From positions 1 to 59,800 of the forward strand of contig JAJYWB010000037.1 of NCBI GenBank assembly GCA_021791715.1: DNA of 59,800 nucleotides. Reading direction: 5' to 3'. This document shows positions 1-8,279 of the stretch, one piece after another. The translations under genes and the position numbers were made by a program. Each line of letters starts with the position of its first letter. Position 1 is the stretch's first letter. Source of the DNA: Planctomycetota bacterium (GTDB lineage: Bacteria > Planctomycetota > Planctomycetia > Isosphaerales > Isosphaeraceae). The notes below the pieces were generated by a model that did not search any database, had not been told where the DNA came from, and saw only the letters and a program-made list of their open reading frames with translations.

Positions 1-641
1 AGTCTCCGATGCGATTGGGTTCGACCGCTGCGGATCAAAAGAATCGAAAAGACGGCTCACCAGGAGGTTCGCCCTCCCACAAGAGTTCGCCGATGCAAAC
101 GGAGTCTCCGATGCGGTTGGATTCGAGAGCGGCGGATCAAAATAATCGAAAAGCCGGCTCACCAGGAGGTTCGCCATCCCACAAGAGTGCGCCGATGCAA
201 ACGGACTCTCCGATGCGATTGGGTTCGACCGCGGCGGATCAAAATAATCGAAAAACCGGCTCACCAGGAGGTTCGCCTTCACGGTTGAGTTCGCCGATGC
301 AAACGGACTCTCCGATGCGATTGGGTTCGACCGCGGCGGATCAAAAGAATCGAAAAGCCGGCTCACCAGGAGGTTCGCCCACCCACAAGAGTTCGCCGAT
401 GCAAACGGAGTCTCCGATGCGATTGGATTCGAGAGCGGCGGATCAAAATAATCGAAAAGCCGGCTCACCAGGAGGTTCGCCTTCCCACAAGAGTTCGCCG
501 ATGCGAACGGAGTCTCCGATGCGATTGGATTCGACCGCTGCGGATCAAAATAATGGAAAAGCCGGCTCACCAGGAGGTTCGCCCTCCCACAAGAGTTCGC
601 CCTCCCGGGCAAGTTCGCCCTCCCGGACAGGTTCGACATAA
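1..641 (+). repeat. Tandem array of 102-bp units (six copies, window edge truncates the array)
   Basis: Units begin at 9, 111, 213, 315, 417 and 519, exactly 102 bp apart. Each unit is five 18-bp monomers plus 12 bp, and each contains a copy of a REP-like motif (GGCTCACC followed by AGGAGGTTCGCCCTCCC), whose GGAGG and CCTCC arms can form a 5-bp stem around TTCGC. Because 102 is a multiple of three, an uninterrupted 210-codon frame (9-641) runs through it and would encode a Ser/Pro-rich protein of hexapeptide-like blocks such as SPSHKS, SPMQTE and SPMRLD. Copies differ at all codon positions, I see no ribosome-binding site before the first ATG, and the motif recurs in non-coding DNA at 47.0 and 59.3 kb. 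I therefore call it a repeat; a repetitive surface protein whose start lies left of the window cannot be excluded. Confidence 0.85.
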
Positions 642-720
642 CAGACGGATTCGCGGTCGCGGACGAATTCGCCGTATCAGACAAGTTCGCCGTCCGCAAC
701 CGGATCGCCCTCGAAGGCGG
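577..720 (+). repeat. Degenerate 18-bp tandem repeat tail
   Basis: Units anchored by (g/a)(t/a)tcgcc start at 577, 595, 613, 631, 649, 667, 685 and 703, a strict 18-bp period. The first three are nearly identical (GTTCGCCCTCCC core) and later ones drift. This is the same monomer that makes up the 102-bp units to the left, so the region looks like the decaying edge of one array. The frame through it stops at 639-641 and no other gene is visible before 928. Confidence 0.75.
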
Positions 721-927
721 ATTATTTTGCTCGACCCGAAGTCGAAAGCGAAACCGGAAGTGTGAAACTCCTCGTGAGCCGCATTATGATTTTGACAATT
801 CTTTTATCACGCCCGCCGACCGAATGATCGGCGAGCACGATTCTGATAGTGTAAATACATAATGCTTGGGTGATCGAGCCGCGAGGGCGATTCGGCGTTC
901 GTCGCTCGCTTCAAGGCTATTGAGAAG
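721..927. other. Non-coding gap between repeat array and HEAT lipoprotein
   Basis: No supported gene. The open frames crossing this stretch are short and overlap the minus-strand lipoprotein gene or the repeat tail. It probably holds the 3' end of the minus-strand transcript. Confidence 0.5.
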
Positions 928-1377
928 TTACCGACGCCCTTCTTTCGACTGTCGAACGTCTTTCGACTTCGGACTGATCTTGGGCCGTTTACCCACCTTG
1001 GGCGTGTAGGGAAAATTGACCGGATCGATGCGCGAGAGGGCGATTCCGGCCGCCTCGCGAACCCTGGCGTCGCCGTCGTTCTGTTCGGCTTTCTGGAGCG
1101 CGGGGATGGCGTCTTTGGCTTGTTCGCGAAACCAGCCAAGTTTAATCGCGGCGCTCCGACGGACATCGTTTCCTTTGTGCGTAAGCGCGCCGATCAACGC
1201 CGGAACGACCTTCGCCGCGTCGCCCGACCCGACCGGCAAGGTTCGAGCCGCGATCACCCCCTCTTTTTCTTTGCCCGACTTGAGATCGGCGATCAACTCG
1301 TCGGTCGATCGCCGATCGCCGCAGCCGCAGACCGCCGACAAGCAAAGCAATAAAATAAAATATATTCGTTTTCTCAT
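928..1377 (-). CDS. HEAT-repeat lipoprotein, short
   Basis: 149 residues. Starts with a basic n-region and a hydrophobic stretch ending in VCGCG, which fits a lipoprotein signal with Cys at about 19-20, so the mature protein is probably membrane-anchored. Two HEAT-like helical repeats follow (VVPALIGALTH and AIPALQKAEQN blocks, each followed by a VR-AA-AL segment), then a basic, unstructured tail. HEAT repeats are protein-interaction scaffolds; no enzymatic residues are visible. A GGAGAA lies about 9 bases before the ATG. It lies downstream of the DUF1559 gene on the same strand, about 105 bases away, so the two may be cotranscribed. Function unknown; planctomycetes have many such small HEAT lipoproteins. 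Confidence 0.75.
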   Translation of the reverse strand: MRKRIYFILLLCLSAVCGCGDRRSTDELIADLKSGKEKEGVIAARTLPVGSGDAAKVVPALIGALTHKGNDVRRSAAIKLGWFREQAKDAIPALQKAEQNDGDARVREAAGIALSRIDPVNFPYTPKVGKRPKISPKSKDVRQSKEGRR

Positions 1378-1483
1378 AGTACAAGTTCTCCGTTCGAGCG
1401 AGTCGGTCGAAAATAATCGGAGGGGGTCGGGTCGGTCGACGACGGGGTCGTTGAACAGGCGAACGCCGCCCCTCCGCCGCGAA

Positions 1484-2587
1484 TCACCATTCGAGAGAAA
1501 TCTCGCCGCCGGCGATCGTCATGAGATATTGATACGTGCGCCCGTCGATACCATTTTTGAGGAAATGAACCGAGCCGTCGCCGAACAGGAAATTATCTCC
1601 ACCCGGATGAAAGCTCCAAAACGTGTCGGGGTCGAACAACGGGTGGTCGCTGTTGGGCTTATGCGTGAAGTTGCCGTGAGCAAGACATAAGGCTTCGTCG
1701 AAGTCGGCGTTGTCGTACGGGGTGCCGTTGCCGGTATTTTGGCATTGCGAGGGAGGCGTGTTGGGTATCGTCCAGGGGGTGGTGGCCATCCACGCGGGGA
1801 CCCTCGCCCCCGTCACCGCTCCGACCCACGTCGATGGAGAATGCGCGGCGCAGCGCTCGCCGACGATCACCGTGTTGCTCAAACCATCGACGACGTTCGC
1901 CATGCGATTCTTACTGTTGCGATAAAACAGTCCGACTCCCGCCTTGCCGAACGAACAGGCGATGCCGAGTGATAAAATGCCGTCGGTGGGATCGCCCGCG
2001 GTTATCGGACTGTCGTTGGGGTCGTTGTTATTGATGTAAAAGGGTTGAGGGTTCCCTCCCGCGTTCATAAAGCTTTCCTCCCAGCCGCATACTCCCGCGT
2101 AGTTGCTGTGCGCCACGGTGGCGATCGGGTTGGAGAACGAGCTATCATAAAGAACGACATGTTGCGGGTAAGGATCCGATGGACATAGGAATCCGTTGAT
2201 CGTCGTCGTTACGCTCGTCAAGTTTGCGGCGGTCGCTATGCCCTGGTTGAAATTGATCGAGTTGAACAGAGGCTGCTGATCAATGAAGGGGAGTAAGGTG
2301 GAAGCCCAACCCCAACCGGGTCCCATATCGAGGTCGGGCGTATCGTTCGGGTTCGTTTGGCCGTCGATGTAGCCGGCTGGAAACTCGTTGTTGGTATCGT
2401 GAAAGTTGTGTAAAGCGATGCCGATCTGCTTCAGGTTGTTGACGCACTGAGCCCGACGAGCGGCTTCGCGAGCGGATTGCACCGCGGGGAGGAGGAGGGC
2501 GATCAGAATCGAGATCACCGCGATCACGACGAGCAGCTCGATGAGCGTGAATCCTCTGTGATCGGTGTGTGAATGATTGCGTTTCAT
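1484..2587 (-). CDS. DUF1559 protein with type IV prepilin N-terminus (pseudopilin-like)
   Basis: About 367 residues. After a short polar leader comes RGFTLIELLVVIAVISIL, the class III (type IV pilin/pseudopilin) signal: Gly before the cleavage point, Phe at +1, Glu at +5. The AREAARRAQCVNNLKQ block and the C-terminal FHPGGDNFLFGDGSVHFL block define DUF1559. Such proteins are highly multiplied in planctomycetes and are thought to form pilus- or T2SS-like surface filaments; the exact role is unknown. I prefer ATG 2587 over the in-frame TTG at 2605 because GGAGAG sits about 6 bases before it. The prepilin peptidase and assembly genes are not in this window. Confidence 0.9.
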   Translation of the reverse strand: MKRNHSHTDHRGFTLIELLVVIAVISILIALLLPAVQSAREAARRAQCVNNLKQIGIALHNFHDTNNEFPAGYIDGQTNPNDTPDLDMGPGWGWASTLLPFIDQQPLFNSINFNQGIATAANLTSVTTTINGFLCPSDPYPQHVVLYDSSFSNPIATVAHSNYAGVCGWEESFMNAGGNPQPFYINNNDPNDSPITAGDPTDGILSLGIACSFGKAGVGLFYRNSKNRMANVVDGLSNTVIVGERCAAHSPSTWVGAVTGARVPAWMATTPWTIPNTPPSQCQNTGNGTPYDNADFDEALCLAHGNFTHKPNSDHPLFDPDTFWSFHPGGDNFLFGDGSVHFLKNGIDGRTYQYLMTIAGGEISLEW

Positions 2588-2954
2588 GGATGTCTCTCCA
2601 ATCAAAGCGGAAACGACGGATGATAAGAAAAAACAAACGGTCGATACGATCTGAATGATCGTTGATCGAACAACCGACGTGCGGAGACGCGCGCAGCCCG
2701 CACGAATTAAGCCGTGATCGGCGCCGACCGGCGGATCCGGATGCCGAACGCCCTCGAGTGATCGGAGAACGAGCGGCGGCGGATTCGGTCGACGATGATC
2801 AAAATGATTGACGCGCTTTGATCTCAGCGGAGGTTGATGTCGCGTTATTCCGGTGATCGCGCGTCGGTTCGCGTGATTCGAGCGGTTCGATCACGCTACG
2901 AACAAGGCGCGAGAACGCGAGCAATTCCTCGAGACGGACGGAAAGCGCGTACGA
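2588..2954. other. Intergenic, upstream of the DUF1559 gene
   Basis: About 370 bases, GC-rich, without a convincing reading frame. It should contain the promoter of the minus-strand DUF1559 gene and the 3' end of the small gene at 2955-3308. I see no hairpin with a T-run and no RNA gene. Confidence 0.4.
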
Positions 2955-3308
2955 TCACGACACTGTGAAATCGGCGAACGGGGGAGCGCGCGGGAAAGAC
3001 GGAAGTGGTACGGAGGACGGTGGAGAGAGACCGCCCGCGGGCGATACGGGCTCGTTCATGGAATCGAACGAGGTCGCGGTGAAGACGCCCGCGATGAGTT
3101 GTCCTTGGGCGACAAATTGGCAAATCAGGCAGTTATCGGCTCGATCGCGGCGTAATTGCGTTGAGTCGTCGGAATGCCGCGATTTTGATGTCGATCCTTC
3201 CTCGTGCGACAACCCCGGCAGCGCGTGCAAGCACGGGCCAAACAGCGTAACCGCCGCGTGACACGCGAAAACCAACGCGAACAGGAATCGTCGGGCGTTG
3301 TTCAACAT
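2955..3308 (-). CDS. Small secreted protein with CxxC motif (DUF2946-like), function unknown
   Basis: 117 residues. The N-terminus (LFALVFACHAAVTLFG) is a signal peptide or single membrane helix. The middle carries NCLICQFVAQGQ, a CxxC motif within a hydrophobic context that resembles small planctomycete proteins grouped near DUF2946; the C-terminus is Pro/Ser-rich. Cys pairs of this kind may bind metal or form a disulfide, which is inference. There is no informative neighbour: the next gene upstream is divergent (sigma factor at 3895). Confidence 0.55.
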   Translation of the reverse strand: MLNNARRFLFALVFACHAAVTLFGPCLHALPGLSHEEGSTSKSRHSDDSTQLRRDRADNCLICQFVAQGQLIAGVFTATSFDSMNEPVSPAGGLSPPSSVPLPSFPRAPPFADFTVS

Positions 3309-3894
3309 CGTAATCTACAGATGCGCCGCGTATGCCGAGAGTAATGACTCGATTGAAAATTCTGAACAAGTCGGCCGGGTTCGTCAATACCTTGTTCAAA
3401 AGCGATTCTCGAATCGGCGAAAGTTTTTTGATACGTCGATCTCGGGATCGCGTCGTATCGAGACGCGGCGGTCGCCGGATCGCATAGCCCCGGCCGACCG
3501 AACCGACTTGCGCGGCGAGGTGAATAAAATCATTACATATTAATAATTTTTTAATTTTCCGTCCGAGCCCGCGAATGCGAATCGCGTCGGCGCGTTTTTC
3601 CGGGTTGTCGAGCCGGCGAACCCGGCGGTCGTTTGTTTTATTTTAGGATATCACTTGATCATGTTTCGCTGTTCGCCGTCGCTGGCGTTAACACGTTTAT
3701 ATTTTCACATATACATATTAACTATCATAATCGAAGCGGGCTCGCGGCTTTGCGAAGGAGACCGACGTTTCGCATCGGGACGACGGCTTCCGTGGGCGGT
3801 TTCGGTGGCTCTTGTCTTCGCCGCGAATCAACGCGATAATCCATTCGCGTTTTCCCGCAAATTCTTCTCATGAGTTCGGCTCCAGGGGGCGATC
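3309..3894. other. Divergent intergenic region with AT-rich islands
   Basis: 586 bases between a minus-strand small gene and the plus-strand sigma factor. Two AT-rich islands stand out against GC-rich DNA: about 3525-3560 (cattacatattaataa, then ttttttaatttt) and about 3690-3730 (tttatattttcacatata). They are plausible promoter regions for the divergent genes, but no clear -35/-10 pair could be fixed. Open frames here are short and lack coding character. Confidence 0.45.
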
Positions 3895-4635
3895 ATGTCG
3901 CAACTCCAATCCGAGGGTCGCGTTCAGGGACGCTTCCCCACCACGCATTGGAGCCGCGTGGCCACGGCCGCGGGCCGCGACGACGGGGAGTCTCAAGCGG
4001 CCCTATCGATGTTGTGCCAGGCTTATTGGTATCCGATCTACGCGTTCGTCCGTCATCTTGGGTTCACTCCCGAGCAGGCTCAGGACCGGACTCAGGATTT
4101 CTTCGCTTACGTGCTGGAACGCGATTTGATCGCGAGGGCGGACCCGGCTCGAGGCAGGTTTCGCGCCTTTCTGCGAACGGTTTGCGCCCGCAGGCTCGCC
4201 GGCGAACGAGAGCGTGAGAACGCGGACAAGCGGGGCGGCGGCCGTTTGCAACTCGCGATCGACCAACTCGACGCCGAGCGCCGCTACGCCCTCGAGCCCG
4301 CTCACGAGATGACCGCGGAACGGATCTTCGATCGAAGTTGGGCGCTCACGCTGCTGGGCCGCGTCGTCGATCGGCTCCGACGCGAGTACGACGATTCGGG
4401 TCGATCGGCGCGGTTCGATGAGCTGATCGCCGTTCTCACCCGCGATCCCGAGTCGAACCCGTATACCGAGATCGCGCGCAGGCTGGGGACGACCGAAGGA
4501 AACATCCGCGTCGCGGTCCATCGATTAAGGCGTCGCTACGGGATCCTGCTGCGCGAGGAGATCGCGGCGACCGTGGGCGACGCGTCGCTGGTCGACGACG
4601 AAATTCAGGCCCTTTTCGCGGCTCTCGCGGGCTGA
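3895..4635 (+). CDS. ECF-type RNA polymerase sigma factor (FPTTHWS family)
   Basis: 246 residues. The N-terminal RFPTTHWSRV motif and YWYPIYAFVRHLG identify the planctomycete/acidobacterial ECF group. Region 2 spans about 30-100 (AQDRTQDFFAYVL, then RGRFRAFLRTV); region 4, about 160-225, ends in a helix-turn-helix (YTEIARRLGTTEGNIRVAVHRLRRRY). It binds core polymerase and selects promoters. G-rich bases (gggggcgatc) precede the ATG. The kinase gene starts 110 bases downstream on the same strand. In this group, sigma activity is thought to be linked to neighbouring Ser/Thr kinases rather than to a classical anti-sigma factor, and none is encoded here. Confidence 0.92.
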   Translation: MSQLQSEGRVQGRFPTTHWSRVATAAGRDDGESQAALSMLCQAYWYPIYAFVRHLGFTPEQAQDRTQDFFAYVLERDLIARADPARGRFRAFLRTVCARRLAGERERENADKRGGGRLQLAIDQLDAERRYALEPAHEMTAERIFDRSWALTLLGRVVDRLRREYDDSGRSARFDELIAVLTRDPESNPYTEIARRLGTTEGNIRVAVHRLRRRYGILLREEIAATVGDASLVDDEIQALFAALAG

Positions 4636-4745
4636 TCCCAAACGCGCGGGCTAACGCTCATGATTAGTAACTTTAATGAATATTTATATAAAATGACGGC
4701 AAGACGATTTTCGGATCGGCGGCGCATACGAACGGGGCGGATGCG

Positions 4746-7700
4746 ATGAACGGGGTTGAAACGTGTCCCGACTGTGGAGAACGTCTGTGGAGCGACTCCC
4801 CGGCGGGTCTTTGTCCGAGTTGTCTTCTTCGCCTCGGCGCGGCTTTCTCAATCGATCCCAAGGTTTCCAGATCGCGTGAGGCGGGAGACGCCGCGTACGG
4901 CGCGGCGAACGCTGCGCTGCGGCTTCGCGAATCGTCCGACGACATTCCGTTAACCCTGACGGCTTCGGATGAAGTTTATGGAAATCCCGACCCGTCGAAG
5001 CGCTATCAGCTTTTGGGCGAGCTGGCGCGCGGTGGTATGGGGGCGATCTTCAAGGGGCGCGACCTTTACCTAGGCCGCGATTTGGCGGTTAAGGTGATTC
5101 GCGAGGAACACGGCGATCATCCCGATATGGTGCGCCGTTTCGTCGAAGAGGCTCGGATCGGCGGCCGGCTCCAACATCCCGGGATCGTCCCGGTTCACGA
5201 GCTTGGACGGCTACCGGATGGACGGATGTTCATTGCGATGAAGCTGGTTCGGGGTCGCACGCTGGCCGCGTTACTGGCGGCGCGACGGGGTCCCGACGAC
5301 GAACGGACGCGCTTCCTCGCGATTTTCGAGCAGGTATGCCAAACCGTCGCCTACGCGCATTCGAAGGGGGTGATTCATCGCGATCTTAAGCCTTCGAACG
5401 TGATGGTGGGGAGCTTCGGCGAGGTCCAGGTGATGGACTGGGGTCTTGCGAAGGTGCTGGATCAGGGGGGCCTGGTTGACGACGATCGGCCCGCGCCCGC
5501 ATGCGACGACGCTTTGGAGCTTCGATCCTGGCGAGACGGATCGGAGCCGATGGAATCGCGGCCCGGCTCGGTTCTCGGAACGCCGTCTTACATGGCGCCG
5601 GAGCAGGCGTGCGGGGCGATGGACACGCTCGACGAGCGGGCCGACGTGTTCGCTCTCGGTTCGATCTTGTGCGAGATCTTAACCGGCGGTCCCGCGTTCG
5701 AGGGGGAGACATCCTCCGAGATTTACCGCAAGGCCGAGAAAGCCGACCTTTCCGACGCGCTCGGCCGACTAGACGCTTGTAGTATCGATTCGGAACTCGT
5801 CGAGTTGGCCCGGTCGTGCCTCGCCGTCGCGTCGAAACATCGCCCCCGCGATGCGAGCGTTGTCGTATCAAGATTGACCGCATATTTAAGAGGCGTGGAA
5901 GGGCGATTGCGAGACGCCGAACTGGCGACGGCGAGGGCCGAGGCTCGCGCCGCGGGGGAGCGTCGTCGTCGTCAGTTAACGCTCGCCTTGGTCGCTTCGA
6001 TGCTTGTCACGGGGCTGATCGGCGCCGCCGGCTGGGGTTGGGCGGGACGCGAACGCCGCCGTCGCCTCGGCGCCGTGGACGACGCCGTCAACGCGGCGCT
6101 CGCCGATTCGGCGAGAAAGCGTGAAAAGGCGATCGCCGCGGGAAGCGACCCGATCCTTTGGGTCGAGGCGATCGAGGCGGCACGCCGCGCCGAGACGCTG
6201 CTTTCGGGGAACGACGCGACAGCCGAGCGGAGAGAGCGGGTCCGCAGGTTCCTTGATGAGCTCACGCGAGAACGCGACGCGATCGAGGCGGTTGAAAAGG
6301 ATCGACATATCGGCGAACGTTTGGCCGCGGTCCTGAACGATTTCGGTGTTCACGGCGACGAGCGAAAGGCGAACGCCGATTACGCGGCGGCGTTTCGCTT
6401 TTACGGAGTCGACGTCGATTCGCTCGAACCCTCGGCCGCGGGCCGATTGCTGGCGACGAGCCCGGTCGCTCCGGAATTGGCGAGCGCTCTTGATCAATGG
6501 GCGATTCTGCGTCGCAGTAGGGTGCTGCGCGACCCGGCGGGCGCCGATCGCCTGATCGCGGTTGCGAGGGGGGCCGATCCCGACCCGTGGAGGAATAGGC
6601 TGCGCGACACGGTCGGTCGCACGGGAGGCGGTTCGGCGCGTCGACTCGAGGTGCTTGAACGGCTAGCGGCGACCGCCGATGTGGAACACCTCCCCGTCAC
6701 GAGCGTTACCAGGCTGGCTACCTCGCTGGCGATCTTCGGCCGACGCGACACGGCGATCGCCTTGCTTCGACGGGCTCAGTCATCGCATCGCGACGACTTT
6801 TGGGTGAACGCCGATCTGGGTCGCGAGCTGCTGGCGGCGAGTCGACCCGAGGAGGCGGAGCGTTTCTACGCGATCGCCTCGGGGGTGAGGCCCCAAAGCC
6901 CGCTCGCGCTCGGCGGATTGGGCCGCGCGATCTTGATGAGCGGTCAACCCGAAGAAGCCGCCGACCTGTTTCGCCAGTGGATCCGGCTGAGACCCGAGGA
7001 CCCGCTCTCTCATGTGGCGCTCGGCGCCGCGCTCCTCGCTCTTGGACAATCATCCGAGGCTTGCGCCGAATTCGCCGAGGCGAAACGGTTGAAGCCGAAG
7101 GACTGGATGGTTCGGGATCAGATCGGCCTGGCGTTCTCGGATCGAGGCGACTGGGATTCCGCGATCCGGGAGCAGAGCGAGGCCGTCCGTTTGTTCCCCA
7201 ATTCGGGGGTGGCGCACAAGGCGCTCGCTCACGCGCTGCAATCGGCGGGTCGGCTCAAAGAGGCGGTCGCCGAGTTTCGCGAGGCGGTGCGGCTCGACCC
7301 CCGCGTTTCCGCGTCGCATCTGTTCCTTGGACGGGCGTTGATCGAAATGGGCGAGCCGCGCGCGGCGCTCGAAGCTTTGGCCCGAATCGGTGCGGGACCG
7401 CCTCCTGATCCCTTGATCACGCCCGAGATGTTGGCTTCGCGCGCCGAGGAGTTCATCGCCCTTGAGCCGCGTCTCAACGACGTGATCGAGGGGCGCGATT
7501 CGCCCGTGAACGCTCGGGAAGCCGCGTCGTTCGCTCGGCTAGCGTTCGCTCGGAATCGGCCCGAGGCGGCGGCTCGCCTTTGGTCGCAAGCGTTCGCCGC
7601 GTCACCCGATCTCGCCGAGGATCTGGTCGCGATGAATCGGTTCCAAGCCGCACGGGCCGCGGCGCGAGCCGGTACCGTGGAAGGCGTCGGTCGAATGTCG

Positions 7701-8006
7701 GAATCGGAGGTTGAGTCGCGGTTGAAGTGGCGACGTCGAGCGATCGAATGGCTGCACGCCGATCTCGCGGCGTCGAAGGCGATCCTCGATTCGGGAACGG
7801 CGCCGCTGCGAGCGGGAGTCGCCCGACGGCTGAGCCGGTGGCGGGTCGATCCAGACCTGGCGTCGATCCGCGATGAGCCCGCCTTATCGACGCTCCCGGA
7901 GGCCGAGCGTAGCTCGCTACGAAAGTTGTGGGACGACGTCCGCTCGGCATGCCTGTCGAACACGGTCCCCGCGACGCGTCGGTCCAAACCCGACCGAAAT
8001 TTCTGA
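4746..8006 (+). CDS. Transmembrane Ser/Thr protein kinase with C-terminal TPRs
   Basis: 1086 residues. Begins with a small zinc-ribbon-like segment (CPDC at 7-10, CPSC at 23-26). The kinase domain (about 87-380) has a Gly-rich loop GELARGGMGA, catalytic Lys116 (LAVKVI), HRDLKPSN with Asp213, DWG in place of DFG (Asp231) and the APE motif (TPSYMAPEQ). One transmembrane helix at about 411-433 puts the kinase in the cytoplasm and the rest outside. The distal half contains TPR-like repeats (about 690-880), a binding surface. Paired with the sigma factor upstream, it probably senses an external state and phosphorylates the sigma factor or its partners; the pairing is seen, the mechanism inferred. 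Confidence 0.93.
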   Translation: MNGVETCPDCGERLWSDSPAGLCPSCLLRLGAAFSIDPKVSRSREAGDAAYGAANAALRLRESSDDIPLTLTASDEVYGNPDPSKRYQLLGELARGGMGAIFKGRDLYLGRDLAVKVIREEHGDHPDMVRRFVEEARIGGRLQHPGIVPVHELGRLPDGRMFIAMKLVRGRTLAALLAARRGPDDERTRFLAIFEQVCQTVAYAHSKGVIHRDLKPSNVMVGSFGEVQVMDWGLAKVLDQGGLVDDDRPAPACDDALELRSWRDGSEPMESRPGSVLGTPSYMAPEQACGAMDTLDERADVFALGSILCEILTGGPAFEGETSSEIYRKAEKADLSDALGRLDACSIDSELVELARSCLAVASKHRPRDASVVVSRLTAYLRGVEGRLRDAELATARAEARAAGERRRRQLTLALVASMLVTGLIGAAGWGWAGRERRRRLGAVDDAVNAALADSARKREKAIAAGSDPILWVEAIEAARRAETLLSGNDATAERRERVRRFLDELTRERDAIEAVEKDRHIGERLAAVLNDFGVHGDERKANADYAAAFRFYGVDVDSLEPSAAGRLLATSPVAPELASALDQWAILRRSRVLRDPAGADRLIAVARGADPDPWRNRLRDTVGRTGGGSARRLEVLERLAATADVEHLPVTSVTRLATSLAIFGRRDTAIALLRRAQSSHRDDFWVNADLGRELLAASRPEEAERFYAIASGVRPQSPLALGGLGRAILMSGQPEEAADLFRQWIRLRPEDPLSHVALGAALLALGQSSEACAEFAEAKRLKPKDWMVRDQIGLAFSDRGDWDSAIREQSEAVRLFPNSGVAHKALAHALQSAGRLKEAVAEFREAVRLDPRVSASHLFLGRALIEMGEPRAALEALARIGAGPPPDPLITPEMLASRAEEFIALEPRLNDVIEGRDSPVNAREAASFARLAFARNRPEAAARLWSQAFAASPDLAEDLVAMNRFQAARAAARAGTVEGVGRMSESEVESRLKWRRRAIEWLHADLAASKAILDSGTAPLRAGVARRLSRWRVDPDLASIRDEPALSTLPEAERSSLRKLWDDVRSACLSNTVPATRRSKPDRNF

Positions 8007-8279
8007 CGATCGGTGTAACGTTCGAGGCGGATTTCCTAATACGCTATTCAGAGGCAGCGCTTTTCCAAAGGCTATCAGAGGCCGCGCGATTCCAGGGTCG
8101 TTGAGCGGGTCGATTGGGGCTTTGAAGCCGCCTTATTGAAGGCGAGCGACCGAGAATCCCTCAATCGAACGTCGAGCCGGAATCGGGGAAGCATTCGATT
8201 TCAGCACGTTTCGCCGGCTCGTGGCTTGTGTTCACACGAGACTTCGTTCGCCGGCACGCACCGCGAGGATATTTTATCG
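8007..8279. other. Promoter region of the polysaccharide-degradation cluster
   Basis: 273 bases. An in-frame ATG at 8136 would extend the next protein by 48 residues, but that extension is basic and would bury the signal peptide, so I treat it as untranslated leader. No transcription factor site or RNA structure could be fixed. Confidence 0.4.

Noticed and set aside
9..641. 210-codon frame as a definite protein gene
   Set aside because: It follows a 102-bp repeat that recurs elsewhere in non-coding DNA, has no ribosome site in view and the array is cut by the window edge. Kept as repeat with coding status open.
1..641. CRISPR array
   Set aside because: The units are fully repeated with no unique spacers, and no cas genes are present.
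8136..8279. 48-residue N-terminal extension of the ThuA fusion
   Set aside because: It would put a signal peptide inside the protein; ATG 8280 has a GAGGAT site upstream.
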